A stretch of DNA of 64,000 nucleotides from Nostoc calcicola FACHB-3891 (lineage in GTDB: Bacteria; Cyanobacteriota; Cyanobacteriia; Cyanobacteriales; Nostocaceae). The stretch spans positions 62,001 to 126,000 of the forward strand of contig NZ_JACJRQ010000010.1 of NCBI RefSeq assembly GCF_014697355.1. The letters run 5' to 3'. The notes under the pieces were generated by a model. The model made no database searches, was not told the origin of the DNA, and saw only the letters and a list, made by a program, of their open reading frames with translations. Below are positions 44,756 through 53,019 of this stretch, in pieces (within the stretch, counting starts at the first letter, position 1; each line of letters begins with the position of its first letter). The position numbers were made by a program, and so were the translations under genes.

Positions 44756-45490
44756 CTATCCCCTTTTTAAAACTCCTATTTCTTGTTGTATTGGCAAGAC
44801 ATCTAAAATATCAGTTTGGGAACAATATTTTAAATCTTCTTGACAGTCAAGACGCAATAGGCGTTGACCGTGACTAGCTTGATGGAATAATCCTAATAAG
44901 TTATCTTGCCATTGAGAGTAAAGAGCGATCGCACTAATTACTTCATCATTACCAGCTAATTCTTCTGGTGAAATCTGGGTTTGCTGTAAAATACTATGGG
45001 CGATCGCACCCGCACAAACTGTATCCTCTAAAGAAAAACTACCTTCCCAGCCTGAGCCGACAATCCAGACTGTCTCCGGTTGCTTTTCTAGAAGAAATTG
45101 CACCACCGCAGCTCGGTTGATTAAGGCTGCTGCAATTACATTTGGCGAGTCTTGTACCCGTTGTAAAGCACGAGTGCCATTTGTGGTACTGATAAATAAC
45201 CGACGCCCCTGCACCAATTCCGATGTGCAGTCGAGGGGAGAGTTACCCAACTCAAAACCCGCTACTTTAGCGCCGCCGCGTTCTCCAGCCCGCAGACGTT
45301 TTTCAGGAGGCCATTGTTCACTAACAGCGATTAGTCGATCTAAATCGCTGAATACTTGCACAGCTTCGCCTCCAGCTGCCAAGACAGTCGCTATTGTGCT
45401 AGTGGCTCGCAAGACATCGACTGCGATGGCACATTCTGGCGGTTTATCCGTTGGAGTCAATTCCGGAGTGTGGTATACAAATAGCTTCAC
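44756..45490 (-). CDS. comB: 2-phosphosulfolactate phosphatase family protein (ComB)
   Basis: 244 residues. [40 protein letters not shown] and [13 protein letters not shown] are the hallmark blocks of the ComB family. The archetype hydrolyses 2-phosphosulfolactate in coenzyme M synthesis. Cyanobacteria do not make coenzyme M, so the physiological substrate here is open. No other sulfolactate genes (comA, comC) are nearby. It is divergent from the blaI-like regulator gene. Confidence 0.92.
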   Translation of the reverse strand: MKLFVYHTPELTPTDKPPECAIAVDVLRATSTIATVLAAGGEAVQVFSDLDRLIAVSEQWPPEKRLRAGERGGAKVAGFELGNSPLDCTSELVQGRRLFISTTNGTRALQRVQDSPNVIAAALINRAAVVQFLLEKQPETVWIVGSGWEGSFSLEDTVCAGAIAHSILQQTQISPEELAGNDEVISAIALYSQWQDNLLGLFHQASHGQRLLRLDCQEDLKYCSQTDILDVLPIQQEIGVLKRG

Positions 45491-45906
45491 GCGCTGGATA
45501 CACCTGCTTTTATACTACTGCGGCAAACAAATAACATTCTACCTAGTTAGTGTCACGAACTATAGTCATAATTGTTCCCACAATTTTTTTTAGCATCAGA
45601 ATACACAATGTATCTCATTGGATACATGAATGGGAGATGGGGGAGATGAGGGAGATGAGGGAGCTGGAGGAGATGAGGGAAAAGCTGATTTTTATATTTT
45701 TAGACTTTCAGATTTGCTGCACTATCTTGTAATCTAAAACAAGAAAGCTAACAGTTATTGGGCATTGGGAGTGCTGTTAGCGGTAGCGCGGCGTTTAGCC
45801 CGTTAGGGGTTAGGAATTAGAAGTTATTATTCTCCCTCATCTCCCTCATCCCCCTCATCTCCCTCATCCCCCCGATCTCCCCATCTCCCCACTCCCCTTC
45901 AAAACT
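45491..45906. other. Intergenic region between comB and the BlaI-like gene
   Basis: 416 bases with no gene. It contains the palindrome at 45608-45627 (listed), a GGGAGATGAGGGAGATGAG purine tract at 45630-45680 and its counterpart of TCTCCCTCATC units at 45832-45895. The two tracts are complementary, so a large hairpin could enclose the region between them. Confidence 0.5.
45608..45627. promoter_or_regulatory. Perfect inverted repeat upstream of the BlaI-like gene
   Basis: ATGTATCTCATTGGATACAT: 7-base arms ATGTATC and GATACAT around six bases. BlaI/MecI-type repressors bind palindromes with TACA/TGTA half sites in their own promoter region. The site lies in the divergent comB-blaI gap, about 280 bases before the regulator gene and 118 bases before comB. 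Binding is inferred, not shown. Confidence 0.4.
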
Positions 45907-46326
45907 ATGGCACCTTTACCTGATTACCGCCCTAAACAACTATCTTTAGGCCCCTTGGAAGCAGAAATTCTAAACATCATCTGGGAACTTGGTTCCGCCA
46001 CAGTCAAAGATGTCCACGATCGCATTCTCTCCGATCCCAACCGCGAATTAGCTTATACTTCTGTAACCACTGTTCTGCGACGCCTTACGGACAAAGGTTG
46101 GCTGGCCTGCGATAAAAGAGGGCGGGCATTTTATTGGCGGCCATTGCTGAGTAAGCAACAGTCACAGGTAATCAAAGCCCACGAGCAGTTACAGCGATTT
46201 CTCGCAGTGGGTAACCCTGATGTGATCGCAGCCTTCGCCGATAGTCTCGATGAAGCAGCCAGCGAACAAATAGCAGCCATCGCCAAACGCATACAATCTG
46301 CACGCCAAGCCAGGGAGGAAAAATGA
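45907..46326 (+). CDS. BlaI/MecI-family transcriptional repressor
   Basis: 139 residues. A winged-helix domain of the BlaI/MecI/CopY family: LGPLEAEILNIIWELGSATV, AYTSVTTVLRRLTDKGWLAC and KRGRAFYWRPLLSK. A dimerisation tail of about 55 residues follows. Its stop overlaps the start of the M56 peptidase gene (ATGA), the classical arrangement in which the peptidase, when activated, leads to cleavage of the repressor. No beta-lactamase gene is nearby, so the regulated genes are elsewhere or are this pair itself. Confidence 0.92.
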   Translation: MAPLPDYRPKQLSLGPLEAEILNIIWELGSATVKDVHDRILSDPNRELAYTSVTTVLRRLTDKGWLACDKRGRAFYWRPLLSKQQSQVIKAHEQLQRFLAVGNPDVIAAFADSLDEAASEQIAAIAKRIQSARQAREEK

Positions 46327-47165
46327 TGCATCTAGTGATGATTTTGATTGCTTTGGCAGTTGCCTGGTGGTTAAGATTCTCTTGGAGAGAACCTGGAGGC
46401 ACTTGGAATTTGCGGTGGCGGCGATCGCTATTTTTGTTTCTCTTCCCGCCCTTGTTAATTTTTATGACGGCGATCGCTGTGCTGTTCATGGGACCTCAAG
46501 GAAATATGGGCGGGATGTACACAGGCTCAATCAGCTACATGCTGGCATTAATTTATTTAGGAATTTTTGCCATTTTATGCATTAAACTTGCCTTTCAAGG
46601 TTGGCAGTCTGTGGAATCTGCTCGAAACTGTCCCCTGGTGAACTTGGGGGACAGACGAGCCAGACTACTGCAAACAGAGGCTATGTTTGCAGGTCAAATT
46701 GGTTTTTGGCAACCTGAATTGGTGGTAAGCGTTGGATTACTAGAAACTCTTTCACCAAATCATATAGAAAGCGTCTTAGCACACGAACAAGGGCATTATC
46801 AGTACAGGGATACATTCTGGTTTTTCTGGCTGGGTTGGGTGCGTTCCTGCACCACATGGTTACCAAATACAGAGCCTTTATGGCAAGAACTGTTAGTTTT
46901 GCGCGAACTCCGCGCCGACAGTTATGCAGCATTACAGGTAGACCCTCTGGTGCTAGCCGAATCACTGCTGTTGGTAGTCAGTAGCAGCCCTATGTCATCA
47001 GAAATTTGCTGTGCTGCATTGGGTTCTCCTAGTGCAGATCGTTTAGAACAAAGAGTAGAAGCTTTATTAGCACCACCAGAACCAACCCCAGAAGCTCAAT
47101 TGCATTCCTGGCATGGATTTATGTTGGCTTTTTTACCTTTAGTGACTGTAATATTTCATAGTTAA
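46323..47165 (+). CDS. M56-type (BlaR1-like) membrane metallopeptidase without sensor domain
   Basis: 280 residues. At least three hydrophobic helices precede a cytoplasmic zinc-protease domain: SVLAHEQGHYQYRD holds the HExxH motif and LVLRELRADSYAAL supplies the third ligand (E-x3-D). The C-terminus ends in another hydrophobic helix (GFMLAFLPLVTVIF). Unlike staphylococcal BlaR1/MecR1 there is no penicillin-binding sensor domain, so the inducing signal must be different. It overlaps the BlaI-like gene by four bases. Confidence 0.9.
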   Translation: MMHLVMILIALAVAWWLRFSWREPGGTWNLRWRRSLFLFLFPPLLIFMTAIAVLFMGPQGNMGGMYTGSISYMLALIYLGIFAILCIKLAFQGWQSVESARNCPLVNLGDRRARLLQTEAMFAGQIGFWQPELVVSVGLLETLSPNHIESVLAHEQGHYQYRDTFWFFWLGWVRSCTTWLPNTEPLWQELLVLRELRADSYAALQVDPLVLAESLLLVVSSSPMSSEICCAALGSPSADRLEQRVEALLAPPEPTPEAQLHSWHGFMLAFLPLVTVIFHS

Positions 47166-47660
47166 GTTAAATTTTAGTATTCACTACAACCGAAAGCTGC
47201 GACGGTAGGGACTTCGGTCGTGTCTGTAGGGACTTCGGTCATGTCTGTAGGGACTTCGGCCGTGTCTGTAGGGACTTCGGTCACGACAATCGCAATAAAC
47301 CTCTTCCATAAAAGAACCTCACCCCGCATTTGCTGACACAAACGCTCCCCTCCCCTTACCAAGGGGAGGGGTTGGGGGTGGGGTGTTAGGGACTTTTGCA
47401 AGAAGTTTAATGAAAATTTACCCAAAATTATCACTAATTCCCCCTGATATCGGTTATGGATTTCCAAGAAATAAATTATCGAACCACAGAGGCGCAGAGA
47501 ACACAGAGAGAGGAGAAATACAGAGGGTTTTTGCGTCAGTTTTGGGATATTTTTTTATTTGGCAGTCCCTTACTGAATAGACACTAGTACCGCTGTGAAG
47601 TCACGCATTCAAAAGTCAAAAGTCAAAAGGTTGATATATCAAGGCTTGTAGCTGTTTGAA
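47166..47660. repeat. Repeat-filled gap (21-bp tandem, palindromes, MITE variant)
   Basis: 47205-47287 holds four tandem copies of a 21-base unit (GTAGGGACTTCGGTCGTGTCT with small changes). 47340-47385 has a CCCCTTACCAAGGGGAGGGG palindrome-like repeat. 47458-47569 is a variant of MITE family A with ends ATTTCCAAGAAATAAATTAT and GGGATATTTTTTTATTTGGC around a different core (CACAGAGGCGCAGAG). A 97-codon minus-strand frame through the tandem repeats is not a gene. Confidence 0.75.
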
Positions 47661-47780
47661 ATGGTAGGTTTATTTACGCTGCGCTGTACTAGTTGCATTC
47701 TTACTAAACCTTGTGCCATTTTACTGGATGCAGAAAATTGGCTTCTATGTCATCCTAGAAAACGAGAGTTAATTCGGTGA
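47661..47780 (+). CDS. 39-residue cysteine-rich mini-ORF upstream of rbp
   Basis: An ATG-initiated frame of 39 codons ending in TGA: MVGLFTLRCTSCILTKPCAI, then LLDAENWLLCHPRKRELIR. Four cysteines (C9, C12, C18, C30) in a CxxC-x5-C-x11-C spacing suggest metal binding or redox chemistry. There is no strong Shine-Dalgarno. It lies 101 bases before the RNA-binding protein gene, in a leader region of unknown role. It could be a real microprotein, a leader peptide or chance. Confidence 0.35.
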   Translation: MVGLFTLRCTSCILTKPCAILLDAENWLLCHPRKRELIR

Positions 47781-47881
47781 GTATTCTTGTTTTTAGTATT
47801 GACAGGCTTTTCCCTTTTGGTATTTACAGACTTTTCTCCGAAATTTAAATCTCTACACACTAATAATTTTGGAAAAAATCA

Positions 47882-48190
47882 ATGTCAATTTATGTAGGCA
47901 ACCTCTCTTACCAAGTCACAGAAGATGATATTAAGGGTGTTTTTGCTGAATATGGTACGGTAAAGCGGGTTCAATTACCTACAGACCGCGAAACAGGCCG
48001 TCTGCGCGGCTTTGCTTTCGTGGAAATGGGAACAGATGCTGAAGAAGCTGCTGCCATTGAAGCTCTTGATGGTGCTGAATGGATGGGTCGTGACTTGAAA
48101 GTTAACAAAGCCAAGCCCAAAGAAGACAGAGGTCCTTCTGGTGGTAATCGAGGAGGATACGGTGGTGGTGGTGGACGTAGCCGCTACTAA
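47882..48190 (+). CDS. rbp: RRM RNA-binding protein with glycine-rich tail
   Basis: 102 residues. One RNA-recognition motif with RNP2 IYVGNL and RNP1 RGFAFVEM, then a short tail of Gly/Arg (GGNRGGYGGGGGRSRY). This is the cyanobacterial Rbp family; the glycine-rich-tailed type in Anabaena is cold-induced and lies just upstream of rpsU, exactly as here. It probably binds mRNA and helps at low temperature. About 220 bases of non-coding leader precede it; the exact transcript start is not clear. Confidence 0.94.
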   Translation: MSIYVGNLSYQVTEDDIKGVFAEYGTVKRVQLPTDRETGRLRGFAFVEMGTDAEEAAAIEALDGAEWMGRDLKVNKAKPKEDRGPSGGNRGGYGGGGGRSRY

Positions 48191-48259
48191 GTTTTGCAAC
48201 CGTAAATTTGAAGAGCGAATTTTTAGTCCATTCATGAATTCAATTTAGTAGGAGAGATA

Positions 48260-48448
48260 ATGACCCAAATAATAGTCGGTGAAAATGAACACCTTGAGTC
48301 AGCCTTACGCCGATTTAAGCGAGAAGTTTCCAAGGCGGGAATTTTTCCAGATATGAGGAAGCATCGTCACTTTGAAACGCCGATTGAAAAATCCAAGCGC
48401 AAAAAACTTGCCCTACAAAAGCAGGGTAAAAGACGTTTCCGCACTTGA
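48260..48448 (+). CDS. rpsU: 30S ribosomal protein S21
   Basis: 62 residues: [20 protein letters not shown] and [20 protein letters not shown] are diagnostic for bS21. A good Shine-Dalgarno AGGAGA at 48250 precedes the ATG. It is 69 bases after the rbp stop. The rbp-rpsU pair is a known cold-responsive unit in Anabaena. The strong terminator at 48553-48589 ends the transcript. Confidence 0.96.
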   Translation: MTQIIVGENEHLESALRRFKREVSKAGIFPDMRKHRHFETPIEKSKRKKLALQKQGKRRFRT

Positions 48449-48552
48449 GAACTGACGTACAGCAGAATTCAGGAGTAAAACACCCTTTATGCCTGGATAA
48501 CAGCTAAGCTTGTTTACCCACCAGCTTGAAATCTGCTGTAGATGTAGATATA

Positions 48553-48589
48553 AAAGAAAACCCTCATAGTGTTTATGAGGGTTTTCTTT
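48553..48589 (+). terminator. Intrinsic terminator after rpsU
   Basis: Left arm AAAGAAAACCCTCATA (48553-48568), five-base loop, right arm TATGAGGGTTTTCTTT (48574-48589): a 16-base perfect stem whose 3' side is T-rich. It is symmetric enough to work on either strand. Confidence 0.9.
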
Positions 48590-49031
48590 ATGGAATTTAG
48601 CCGCAGTCAGAAAAAACTAATAGCTTGCTTCTTTGTTCGTGTAGCGTCTCGTAGAGAAGGAGTACAAGTCGGGGAACCCGGACGCCAGTCGCTCATGGGG
48701 GAAACCCGCAAGACCACGCTGGCTCCCCAACGCACTGGCTTCTCTGCGCCTCTGTGGTTCGTTAAAAAAACTTACTTTGACAAAGAGTTTTAGCCTTAGG
48801 AACTTCCAATTAAAAAAACATCCCACCGTAGGGGCGCACAGCTGTGCGCCCCTACAACTGTGCGCCCCTACAACTGTGCGCCCCTACAACTGTGCGCCCC
48901 TACAAATGTACAACTAATTTGGGATAATTTATTTTCTGGAAGTCCCTTAACCCAAGCGTATTGGTATTTGTCCTAGTCGCATAGAAGGCGATCGCCAGTT
49001 TTGGCTGTAAATTCAAAATCCAAACATCACA
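48590..49031. other. Gap between rpsU and the histidine kinase gene
   Basis: Holds modules GTGTAGCGTCTCGTAGAGAAG, CCGGACGCCAGTCGCTCATG and GGTTCGTTAAAAAAAC (48630-48780) shared with the gap near 8760-8830 in inverted order, then MITE family A copy 3 (48799-48945). The remainder has no feature. The small frames crossing it are not genes. Confidence 0.6.
48799..48945. mobile_element. MITE-like element, family A, copy 3 (inverted, expanded core)
   Basis: Ends GGAACTTCCAATTAAAAAAA and ATAATTTATTTTCTGGAAGT. It lies in the opposite orientation to copies 1 and 2. The core palindrome GTAGGGGCGCACAG/CTGTGCGCCCCTAC is followed by three extra copies of the 16-base unit AACTGTGCGCCCCTAC, a tandem expansion not seen in the other copies. 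Confidence 0.78.
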
Positions 49032-51017
49032 TTAAGAAATAGGCACCGCAAGCGGAACTGTAAAATGAAACTCGCTACCCTGGTTTTTCCCCAGAGATTC
49101 AGCCCAAATTTTCCCTCCCAAATTATCAATAATCCGACGACAAATCGCCAAACCAAGTCCCGCACCACCTACAGTGCGTTGCAAAAATCCTTCTTCCTGA
49201 TAAAAACGCTCAAAGATAGTTTCTAGGCGGCTCGGTTCAATCCCTCGACCTGTATCTGCAATAGTAACTTTTAACACAGATGTTTTTTGCGGTTTTTCTA
49301 AGGCTGGCTCAACTTCTTCTCGATTCAACAGGTCTGCACGAATGGTGACTTGTCCGCTCTTGTCAGTAAACTTACAGGCATTATCGATTAACTTTGTTAA
49401 AACTTCAATCAGTCCTTCACCATCTACCTGGATTGGTGGTAAGTGATGGGGCAATTCCACGACAATTTTAGGCAATTTCTGACGGTATTCGAGTCCGCTG
49501 AGGGCTAAATCTAGGTATTCTTGAAGGGATATTGGCTCTAGTTGCCAGCGCACCAAACCGCCCTCTAAGCGAGATAAGGTAATAAAATCTTGGATTAGTT
49601 TACGTAAACGATCTGCATCGTCTAAAGCAGCTTGCAACATCGTCTGCTGCAAGTTAAGCGGCATTTGTGGTTCTGTAATTAAACTCTCTAAGCAAACGCG
49701 GATGGTAGATAAAGGAGTACGCAGTTCATGACCAACGATCGCAATTAAGTTACTTTGAGTCCGTTCCAAGTCTACCAGCTGACGATTCAGAGTTTCCAAG
49801 TTGCGATAAGCTTGTGCCTGCATCAAAGCTACTCCAACTTGTGTGGCGATCGCTTCTGCTAAAGCTATATCATCTTCTGCCCACAAATGAGCTTCTGGCT
49901 GGTGCAGTTCCAGCATTCCCAGCCAAGTTCCTTGATAACAAATCGGTATTATTAAGCAAGCACGAATCTGCCAGCGCACTAATTGAGCTTTTAAGTCTGG
50001 ATGGGACTGTAAGCCAAAATCCTGGTTGATATCAGCAATAACTATAGTTTGTGATTGGTTTTCGCCGTGAGTTTGACTTGGCACTAAAGCAGTTTGAAAT
50101 AGGGGATGACTTGCCAATGTCCAAGCTTCCCCCTGCAAAGATGCCAGTCCTACAGGTGTCGATTCGTAAGCAATTGGCTGGTTTTGACTACCTGGTTGAT
50201 AAAGATAAACTAGACACCGACAATCGCTAAAAACTTGACCTAATTCTCTAACAGTAACAGTTAAAATCTCTTCTGGATTAAAAGAGCGGCGAATCGTAGT
50301 AGCGATCGCATTAATCAAACGTTCTTTGCGCTCTTTACTAGCTATGGTACGATAAGCTTTCAGTAGCCTGTATTGACTAGCTTGTAGATATGTGACTAAG
50401 CGGTTGGTAAATAGCCTGAAATCAATTCCTAATCTCTTATTTCTTAATGTCTGCACTTCCGATCCCCGCAACAGTCGATAACGTCTGTGCGCTTGCCGGA
50501 TTTTAGGTGCTAGTTCTGGTCGGTAAGTCAGAATTCGCTCCAACAATAGGCGGGCAGCCTGAATACAAACTTCGGGGTCAAATGTCCAAATTCCCTGAAA
50601 TTCCCTTGCTTGGTCTAGGGATGCTGAATCTATTGGTGAAGCGTGTTCTCGACAAATCAGGCACGCTGAATATAGCTGACCGATTACAATCAAATGCCAT
50701 TCCTGAGCTAATTCGTCATTAGGGGCAAAAGGAATGGTTGCGTAAGGAGCTGAAGCAATACCAAAGTCACTTTCTGGTGCAGCTAATACATAAACCTGGT
50801 CTGTATGCTGAGCAATTTTTTCATAGCGAGGAATCTCCTGGCGATAAAAACGCTCCTGCTGAAAATTCGCAATCACTAGGGGTTGATCTGTCGCTGCCAG
50901 TACTAAGTCTTCTATTGCGTGAGAAACAGCCGTCAACGAAGACTTGAAATAGATTTGAGGTTGCAAATCTGGTAGAACTTGGCACAAATCTTCCAACAAG
51001 GAATTCGAGACAGTCAT
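49032..51017 (-). CDS. DICT-GAF sensor histidine kinase
   Basis: 661 residues, no membrane helices. The N-terminal DICT domain (about 1-135; PQIYFKSSLTAVSHAIEDLV, LVIANFQQERFYRQE) is followed by a linker and a GAF domain (about 225-395). HisKA has VGHELRTPLSTIRVCLESL with the phospho-acceptor His near 430. HATPase_c has LTKLIDNACKF, VTIADTGRGIEPSRLE and GGAGLGLAICRRIIDNLGG. DICT domains are often linked to light or nucleotide signalling in cyanobacteria. It is closely similar in its kinase half to the kinase cut by the right window edge. Confidence 0.92.
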   Translation of the reverse strand: MTVSNSLLEDLCQVLPDLQPQIYFKSSLTAVSHAIEDLVLAATDQPLVIANFQQERFYRQEIPRYEKIAQHTDQVYVLAAPESDFGIASAPYATIPFAPNDELAQEWHLIVIGQLYSACLICREHASPIDSASLDQAREFQGIWTFDPEVCIQAARLLLERILTYRPELAPKIRQAHRRYRLLRGSEVQTLRNKRLGIDFRLFTNRLVTYLQASQYRLLKAYRTIASKERKERLINAIATTIRRSFNPEEILTVTVRELGQVFSDCRCLVYLYQPGSQNQPIAYESTPVGLASLQGEAWTLASHPLFQTALVPSQTHGENQSQTIVIADINQDFGLQSHPDLKAQLVRWQIRACLIIPICYQGTWLGMLELHQPEAHLWAEDDIALAEAIATQVGVALMQAQAYRNLETLNRQLVDLERTQSNLIAIVGHELRTPLSTIRVCLESLITEPQMPLNLQQTMLQAALDDADRLRKLIQDFITLSRLEGGLVRWQLEPISLQEYLDLALSGLEYRQKLPKIVVELPHHLPPIQVDGEGLIEVLTKLIDNACKFTDKSGQVTIRADLLNREEVEPALEKPQKTSVLKVTIADTGRGIEPSRLETIFERFYQEEGFLQRTVGGAGLGLAICRRIIDNLGGKIWAESLGKNQGSEFHFTVPLAVPIS

Positions 51018-51115
51018 TGGTAACTAGGTCGGTGAGAATAAACGATTACTAATTCCGGTCGGGTATGGCTTTTTTGTAGGATTACCGAAGTAATTTTTAA
51101 TCTAAAATTGGCACT

Positions 51116-51760
51116 TCAACCCGTCTTCATCAAACTTGATTCCGGCAAAATGACTCCGTTCAGGACGCAATGATGCAGATCTACCTGAGTCAGGTTTACT
51201 TCGGTCAAGTCAACGTAACTCAGATCGGTTTTAAACAAAATGGCTTTGGTAAGATTGGCATCACTCAGGTCTGTGTTGCTTAAGTTTGCCCCAGTCAAAT
51301 TTGCACCACTGAGATTTGCCTTAGCCAAAAAGGCGCCACTTAGGTTGGCATAGCGCAAGTCTGCTCCAGCTAAGTTTGCACCACTAAGATCTGCATCACG
51401 CAAATCTGCTAAACGTAAGTCTGCTCTCACAAGGTTTCCCTTGTGCAAGTCTGCTTTGCTGAGAGTTGCTCGGATCAAATTAGCAGCCTTAAGGTTTGCC
51501 CAAATGAGGTTAGCTCCACTCAAGTCAGTTCTCCAGAGAGCCGCTGCGGTCAAATTTGCTTCAATCAAATTTGCTCCACGCAGGTTGGCATGAGACAGAG
51601 TGGCATTAGCCAAATTAGCTCTATCCAGATTGATTCCAGGTAGGCACACCTCGCTGAGGTTAGCCAAATGCAAGCTTACCTGAGTAAAGTTTCTCTCTCC
51701 TGCACAATAGCGCTTGAGTATTTGATCGGCATCCATACAGCCCGCCTTCCAAGTCTCCAT
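51116..51760 (-). CDS. Pentapeptide-repeat protein
   Basis: 214 residues; an internal ATG at 51736 (MDADQILKRYCAGERNF) is the more usual family start. From residue 30 to 205 the sequence is continuous A(D/N)LxX pentapeptides (ANLRGANLIEANLTAAAL), which fold as a right-handed quadrilateral beta-helix. No signal peptide or membrane helix. Functions of cyanobacterial members are mostly unknown; some mimic DNA. It is 98 bases downstream of the divergent-free DICT kinase gene on the same strand. Confidence 0.92.
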   Translation of the reverse strand: METWKAGCMDADQILKRYCAGERNFTQVSLHLANLSEVCLPGINLDRANLANATLSHANLRGANLIEANLTAAALWRTDLSGANLIWANLKAANLIRATLSKADLHKGNLVRADLRLADLRDADLSGANLAGADLRYANLSGAFLAKANLSGANLTGANLSNTDLSDANLTKAILFKTDLSYVDLTEVNLTQVDLHHCVLNGVILPESSLMKTG

Positions 51761-52056
51761 TTCTCACCTGAAAATCAGAATATCTAATCGATCGCTGCTG
51801 GAAATATGTCTCATAGCAATTTTTGATTTTGGGGAAAGTAACCAGCGCCTGTTTCCAGCAACAGCGCACCTGTGCCGAGTCCGCGATCGCGTTAAAATTC
51901 CACAATATTAAAAGTAGTTAACAATCTTTTACAATCTTGGTAAACAGATTAGTTATTTTTAAAAGCGATCGCAGCAATTGTCTTAAGGTGGGCACTGTTT
52001 ATACTTTTACGTTGTAGGCAGTGCCCACCCTGCACAGCAGCGACTAAGCTAGTACT
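51761..52056. other. Gap downstream of ocp
   Basis: 296 bases. 51986-52031 contains GGTGGGCACTG and its complement CAGTGCCCACC 21 bases apart, a hairpin 25 bases beyond the ocp stop; it may help to end that transcript but lacks a T-run. No frp-like gene is present here. Confidence 0.55.
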
Positions 52057-53019
52057 CTATTTACGTACTAGGTTCAAGAGTTCTTTAGGAGAAGCCAGCA
52101 AGTCAATCGCTACGAAGAAGATTTTGCCTTGGGGATCTATCAAAAACCGCCATGCAATGTTCATCCCTACACTCGCACCGAACCAGGGGGTTTGGACTTT
52201 ACCGGTGACTTTAACTTGAGTATAGCCATCTTCTACTGGCTCAGATACACCGCGCTCTGGCATCATTTTCAATCCCTGGCATTCTTCACGCATATAAGCG
52301 CGGATTGCTTCTTGACCAACAATTGGTCTTTCAAAGGGAGGTTGCAGAGCGCCTTCGGAGCTAAACAGAGCAACTGCACTGTCAAAGTCATTGGCGTTCA
52401 TGTTATTGATGTAGCCCAACACAGTAGTATTGTCGATGCCCTCAATGGTGACCTTAGTCCGAAATGCTTGTGCAATGGGAGGAGCCACAGGCTCTGAGAC
52501 TTTTTTGTAACTACCAGGAGCGTTGGGGTCAAATCCCATACTGACTACGGTATTCCGTAGGATGGTAATTTGTTGACCTGGATCGGCACCTCGGATTGCT
52601 TGCAGCACTTGAGCAGCTTTAGAAGAAAGCTTGTAACCCGGTGGTATGGGAGCGACAATTCCCTGAGCCATCCATTCTCCTAACTGATACCAAAAGCCCA
52701 ATTTGATGTTTACGGTGAAGGATGCATAGGAACGGCAGATGGGAGTATCAGCACGATTGGCCAAATCATACATCACTTGTGTCTGAGCATCAAAAGGCAT
52801 CTGCTTAATTTGTTCCAAAAGCCCTTGGGCGAGGATCATGTTCGCAGCCCCCGGAGCCGCAACGGTAATCGATTTACCCATTTCGGTGTAGGCAAACCAA
52901 AGTAATGCTAGTTGATCTTCAGCGTTGAGCTGACTAAAAGATTCAACGACAGATGGAACAATGTCAGCAATTAGGGTGCCGGGAAAGATGCTTTGAGCCG
53001 ACTGGAGGGTAAAAGACAT
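52057..53019 (-). CDS. ocp: Orange carotenoid protein (OCP)
   Basis: 320 residues. The N-terminal all-helical domain carries the carotenoid-contact residues W41, Y44 and W110, and R155 of the domain-locking salt bridge (ITILRN); its partner glutamate is E246. The C-terminal NTF2-like domain keeps the carotenoid keto-binding pair, Y203 and W290 (Y201 and W288 in Synechocystis numbering). The sequence is close to Synechocystis OCP throughout, with no missing domain. It binds a keto-carotenoid, is activated by blue-green light and quenches phycobilisomes. I judge it an OCP1-type protein. frp, often adjacent, is not seen in this window. Confidence 0.96.
   Translation of the reverse strand: MSFTLQSAQSIFPGTLIADIVPSVVESFSQLNAEDQLALLWFAYTEMGKSITVAAPGAANMILAQGLLEQIKQMPFDAQTQVMYDLANRADTPICRSYASFTVNIKLGFWYQLGEWMAQGIVAPIPPGYKLSSKAAQVLQAIRGADPGQQITILRNTVVSMGFDPNAPGSYKKVSEPVAPPIAQAFRTKVTIEGIDNTTVLGYINNMNANDFDSAVALFSSEGALQPPFERPIVGQEAIRAYMREECQGLKMMPERGVSEPVEDGYTQVKVTGKVQTPWFGASVGMNIAWRFLIDPQGKIFFVAIDLLASPKELLNLVRK

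Noticed and set aside
44521..44877. 118-codon plus-strand frame between rmlD and comB
   Set aside because: Built from low-complexity C/T tracts and the antisense of the comB 3' end.
44756..45490. Coenzyme M biosynthesis cluster around comB
   Set aside because: No comA, comC or other pathway genes nearby and cyanobacteria are not known to make coenzyme M.
47205..47287. Possible CRISPR-like array
   Set aside because: The 21-base units abut directly without spacers, so it is a plain tandem repeat.
47174..47467. 97-codon minus-strand frame after the M56 gene
   Set aside because: Encodes the tandem DNA repeat (TEVPTDT units) and palindromes; no start signals.
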